Source: Ehretia macrophylla (taxonomy: Eukaryota; Streptophyta; Magnoliopsida; Boraginales; Ehretiaceae). Taken from it: a DNA stretch of 64,000 nucleotides. This document shows positions 60,047-64,000 of this stretch, piece by piece. The translations under genes and the position numbers were made by a program. Under the pieces are notes generated by a model that saw only the letters and a list, made by a program, of their open reading frames with translations, did not search any database and was not told the origin of the DNA. Numbering within the stretch: position 1 is the stretch's first letter; every line of letters begins with the position of its first letter. The stretch is from assembly GCA_037974665.1 (NCBI GenBank), contig CM075768.1, forward strand, positions 66,553,816 through 66,617,815, in the 5' to 3' direction.

Positions 60047-60604
60047 CTTTTTCAATTTTTTTTCCTCCGGTTAGGGTTGCCAAGATACTTTATCCACCAT
60101 ATTTCTATTATCGAATCCCACAGCATCTTGGGCAAGACAACTTCGCTTCACGTGGAGGCTGGGCCCGCAAACTGAGGGCGTAGGGCTTGTGACCACGTCT
60201 CCGTCGCTCAGGTTCCCATAAATTTTGATCTGTATGGAGTTACGCGGCGCACAACATACCGTTTGAAAGCTCTCCAAGAGCTCTACAACCAGGGCAATAA
60301 GCTTGCTCGCTATGCCCTTTTTGGAGCCAAAAATGGAACGTTTTCATCAGTTTTGGGCCACTTTTCTGGTTTTGCTCTATTTTTTCGTCCCGTATCGTAT
60401 GTCGTGAGCAGTTAAAAGGACGACAACCTTACTCGCAGGACATTAGGGGACCCTACAACGCGTCGATATCTCGTCTTGTGAGGATGCTGGGTTGTTGAAG
60501 CGGATGGGTTGTCGTTAAGCCCATTGGGCCTTCTGAATGGGCCATCTCTCTAGGCTGAGACTGTGATCCGTTAACACATAAAGGAATTGGGCCATCAACA
60601 TGAC

Positions 60605-60723
60605 GGGTACGATCATACCAGCACTAATGCACCGGATCCCATCAGAGCTCCGAAGTTAAGTGTGCTTGGGCAAGAGTAGTACTAGGATGGGTGACCCCTT
60701 GGGAAGTCCTCGTCTTGCACCCC
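60605..60723 (+). rRNA. 5S rRNA: 5S rRNA gene U90
   Basis: Changes: G5A, A43G, C57T, G68A, C95T, G110C. Confidence 0.94.
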
Positions 60724-61281
60724 CCTTTTCAATTTTTTTTGCTCCGGTTAGGGTTTCCAAGATACTTTATCCACCACATTTCTATTATCGAATCCCACGA
60801 CACCTTGGGCAAGACAACTTCGCTTCACGTTGAAGCTGGGCCCGCAAACCGAGGGGGTAGGGCTTGTGACCAGCTCTCCGTCGCTCCGGTGCCCATAACT
60901 TTTGATCCGTAAGGAGTTACGAGGCGCACAACATACCGTTGGAAAGCTCTCCGAGGGCTCTACGACGGGGGCAGTAAACTTGCTCGTTGTGCCCTTTTAG
61001 GAGCCGAAAATCGAACGTTTTCATCAATTTCGGGCCACTTTTCAGATTTAGATATGTTTTTCCGTCCCGGATCATACGTCGTGAGCTGTTAAAAGGATGA
61101 CAACCTTACTTGCAGGACATTAGAGGACCCTACAACGCATCGATATCTCGTCTTGCGAGGATGCTGGGTTATTGAAGCAGATGAGTTGTCGTTAAGCCCA
61201 AATGGCCTTCTGAATGGGCTATCTCTCTAGGCTGGAACTGTGAACCGTTAACACATGAATGAATTGTGCCCTCAACCTGAC

Positions 61282-61400
61282 GGGTGCGATCATACCAGCA
61301 CTAATGTACCGGATCCCATCAGAACTCCGAAGTTAAGCGTGCTTGGGCGAGAGCAGTACTAGGATGGGTGACCCCTTGGGAAGTCCTCGCGTTGCGTCCC
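61282..61400 (+). rRNA. 5S rRNA: 5S rRNA gene U91
   Basis: Changes: C26T, T73C, C95T, T109C, A115G, C116T. Box A and IE intact. Confidence 0.95.
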
Positions 61401-61959
61401 ATTTTTCAATTTTTTTTTCCTCCGGTTAGGGTTGCCAAGATACTTTATCCACCATATTTCTATTATCGAATCCCACGGCACCTTGGGCTAGACGACTTCG
61501 CTTCACGTGGAGGCTGGGCCAGCAAACCGAGGGCGTAGGGCTTGAGACCAGCTCTCCGTCGCTCCGGTGCCGATAACTTTTGATCTGTATGGAGTTACGC
61601 GGCGCACAGCATACCGTTAGAAAGCTATCCAAGAGCTCTACAAAGGGGGCAGTAAGGTTGATCGCTGTGCCCTTTTTTGAGCCCAAAATCGAACGTTTTC
61701 ATCAGTTTCGGGCCACTTTTCTAATTTAGCTCTATTTTTCTGTCCCGGATCATACGTCGCGAGCTGTTAAAAGGACGACAACCTTACTCGCAGGACATTA
61801 GAGGACCCTACAACGCGTCGATTTCCCGTCTTGCGAGGATGCTGGGTTGTTGAAGCGGATGGGTTGTCGTTAAGCCCATTGGGCCTTCTGAATGGGCTAT
61901 CTCTCTAGGCCGGAACTGTGAACCGTTAACACATAAAGGAATTGTGCCCTCAACATGAC

Positions 61960-62078
61960 CGGTGCGACCATAGCAGCACTAATGCACCGGATCACATCAG
62001 AACTTCGAAGTTAACCGTGCTTGGGCGAGAGTAGTACTAGGATGGGTGACCCCTTGGGAAGTCCTCGTGTTGTACCCC
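61960..62078 (+). rRNA. 5S rRNA: 5S rRNA gene U92
   Basis: Changes: G1C, T9C, C14G, C35A, C46T, G56C, C95T, C114T. The spacer behind it has a locally scrambled patch near 62330-62348. Confidence 0.93.
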
Positions 62079-62634
62079 CCTTTTCAATTTCTTTTCCTCC
62101 GGTTTGGGTTGCCAAGATATTTTATCAACCACATTTCGATTATCGAATCCCACGGCACTGTGGCAAGGCAACTTCCATTCACGTGGAGGCTGGGCCAGCA
62201 AACCGAGGGAGTAAGGCTTGTGACCAGGTCTCCTTCGCTCCGGTGCCCATAACTTTTGATTCGTAAGGAGTTACGCGGCGTACTGCATACCGTTGGAAAG
62301 CTCTCCGAGAGCTCTACGACGGGGACAGCTAATTTTTAGCATTGCAATTTTTGGAGCCCAAAATTGAACGTTTTCATCAGTTTCGGGCCACTTTTCTAAT
62401 TTAGCCCTATTTTTCCGTCCCGGATCGTACGTCATGAGCATTTAAAAGGACGACAACCTTACTCCCAGGACATTAGAGGACACTACATTGCATCGATATC
62501 TCGTCTTGCGAGGATGCTGGGTTATTGAAGCGGATGAGTTGTTGTTAAGCCCATTGGGCCTTCTGAATGGGCTATCTCTCTATGCTGGAACTGTGAACCG
62601 TTAACACATAAAGGAATTGTGCCCTCAACATGAT

Positions 62635-62753
62635 GGGTGCGATAATACCAGCACTAATGCTCCGAATCCCATCAGAAATCCGAAGTTAAGCGTGCTTGGG
62701 CGAGACTAGTACTAGGATGGGTGACCCCTGGGGAAGTCCTCGTGTTGCACCCC
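62635..62753 (+). rRNA. 5S rRNA: 5S rRNA gene U93
   Basis: Changes: C10A, A27T, G31A, C44A, G72C, C95T, T96G. Box A intact. Confidence 0.94.
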
Positions 62754-63311
62754 CCTTTTCAATTTTTTTTCCTCCGGTTAGGGTTGTCAAGATACTTTAT
62801 CCACCACATTTCTATTATCGAATCCCACGGCACCTTGGGCAAGACAACTTCGCTTCACGTGGAGGCTGGGCTCACAAACCGAGGGCGTAGGGCTTGTGAC
62901 CAACTCTCCGTCGCTCTGGTGCCCATAGCTTTGGATCCGTAAAGAGTTACGCGGAGCACGGTATACCGTTGGAAAGCTCTCCGAGAGCTCTACGACAAGG
63001 GCAGTTAGCTTGCTAGTTGTGCCCTTTTTGGAGCTCAAAATCGAATGTTTTCATCAGTTTCGGGCCACTTTTCTGATTTAGCTGTGTTTTTCAGTCCCGG
63101 ATCGTACGTCGTGAGCATTTAAATGGACGACAACCTTACTAACAGGAAATTAGAGGACCCTACAATGCGTCGATATCTCGTCTTGCGAGGATGTTGCGTT
63201 GTTGTAGCAGATGGGTTGTCATTAAGCCCATTGGGCCATCTGAATGGGCTATCTCTTTAGGCTGGAACTGTGGACCATTAACACATAAAGGAATTGTGCC
63301 GTCAACATGTC

Positions 63312-63430
63312 GGGTGTGATCATACCAATACTAATGCACCGGATCCCATCAGAACTCCGAAGTTAAGCGTGCTTAGGCGTGAGTAGTATTAGGATGGGTG
63401 ACCCCCTGGGAAGTCCTCGTGTTGCACCCA
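63312..63430 (+). rRNA. 5S rRNA: 5S rRNA gene U94
   Basis: Changes: C6T, G17A, C18T, G64A, A69T, C78T, C119A. Box C intact. Confidence 0.94.
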
Positions 63431-63989
63431 CCTTTTCAATTTTTTTTCCTCCAGTTAGGGTTGCCAAGATACTTTATCCACCACATTTCTATTATCGAAA
63501 CCCACTGCACCTTGGGCAAGACAACTTCGCTTCACGTGGAGGCTGGGCCAGCAAACCGACGGCTTAGGGCTTATGACCAGGTCTCCTTCGCTCCGGTGCC
63601 CATAACAATTGATACATAAGAAGTTACGCGGTGCACAGCATACCGTTGGAAAGCACTTTGAGAGCTCTACGATGGGGGCAACCTGCTTGCTCGATATGCC
63701 CTTTTTTAGAGCCCAAAATCGAATGTTTTTGTCAGTTTCGTGCCACTTTTCTTTTTTAGTTCTATTTTTTCATCCTGGATCGTACGTCGTGAGCTGTTAA
63801 AAGGACGACAACCTTACTCATGGGACATTATAGGGCCCTACAACGCGTCGATATCTCGTCTTGCGAGGATGCTGGGTTATTGAAGCGGATGGGTTGTCGT
63901 TAAGCACATTGCACCTTCTGAATGGGCCATCTCTCTAGGCTAGGACTGTGAACCGTTAACACATAAAGGAATTGTGCCCTCATCATGAC

Positions 63990-64000
63990 GGGTGCGATCA
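63990..64000 (+). rRNA. 5S rRNA: 5S rRNA gene U95, first 11 bases (cut by window edge)
   Basis: GGGTGCGATCA, identical to the consensus start, 678 bp after U94. The gene continues beyond the window. Confidence 0.9.

Larger units (their letters stand above)
55863..62078 (+). repeat. Two-unit alternation of spacer types (U83-U92)
   Basis: One type (U86, U88, U91) has the GCGTCCC gene end and GCTATCCAAGAGCTC in the spacer. The other (U83, U85, U87, U90) has AGTAAACTTGCTCG and CTTTTAGGAGCC. U86 and U88 are 1355 bp apart, as are U85 and U87. U89 breaks the strict alternation. Confidence 0.78.
1..64000 (+). repeat. Tandem 5S rDNA array, 94 full units plus two cut units
   Basis: The window is filled by a single satellite-like gene array. 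Gene starts recur every 677-678 bp without inversion, from before base 1 to past base 64000. Each unit holds one 5S rRNA gene, transcribed in plants by RNA polymerase III from an internal control region with help from TFIIIA, and one NTS. The RNA would join the large ribosomal subunit. Exceptions to the period are small deletions: U4 to U5 645 bp, U20 to U21 557, U43 to U44 653, U58 to U59 640, U65 to U66 605. No foreign insertion is seen, since no interval is longer than 681 bp. All genes point the same way. Both ends of the array lie outside the window. Confidence 0.98.

Noticed and set aside
1-64000. CRISPR array
   Set aside because: The repeats are whole ~678-bp units containing a eukaryotic 5S gene, not short repeats with unique spacers.
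1-64000. Transposon, LTR element or other virus-like element in the spacers
   Set aside because: All spacers align to one another over their full length and none has an extra segment, target duplication or recognisable element protein.
1-64000. Novel biological system
   Set aside because: Everything visible is explained by 5S rDNA and its spacer. The points of interest are in array structure and variation, not in an unknown gene system.

Overview
The whole 64 kb window is one uninterrupted head-to-tail array of plant-type 5S ribosomal DNA on the + strand. It holds 94 full units plus a cut unit at each edge. Each unit is a ~119-bp 5S rRNA gene followed by a ~558-bp non-transcribed spacer (NTS), with a period of 677-678 bp (observed start-to-start range 557-681). 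The gene has the angiosperm 5S layout: terminal stem GGGTGCGA/TTGCACCC, box A near nt 50-64, intermediate element (IE) near 67-72, box C near 80-97, a C at -1, an ATAAA element at -27 to -23 and T-runs just after the 3' end. The host is therefore very probably a flowering plant. I cannot name the genus from the sequence.

I number the units U0 to U95 from left to right. Variants are written against the array consensus, which is U19 (12774-12892) with G instead of C at gene position 85. No other gene class is present: there are no protein-coding genes, tRNAs, transposons or LTR elements. The many short reading frames of 60-110 codons start in the 5S gene or cross the spacer, and recur only because the DNA recurs. 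Every gap between two listed 5S copies is an NTS with the layout described under 41150-41706.

The array is unusually heterogeneous. None of the 94 full copies equals the consensus; the closest is U19 with one change. About ten copies carry indels or truncations. Many changes are C-to-T or G-to-A at CpG and CCG sites, as expected from long-term cytosine methylation. Nearly all copies carry C at position 93 where most angiosperm 5S genes I remember have T.

The array also has higher-order structure. Blocks of 2, 3 or 4 units have been duplicated as blocks: a 3-unit block three times at 44344-50445 with an exact 2034-bp period, a 3-unit block twice at 8714-12773, a 4-unit-spaced block at 16041-20777, and a 2-unit alternation near 55863-62078. 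Similar units also lie 8 and 13 units apart, and U54 and U71 look like recombination mosaics. Together this reads as a 5S locus evolving by unequal exchange and local gene conversion, with weak array-wide homogenisation and probably substantial silencing.
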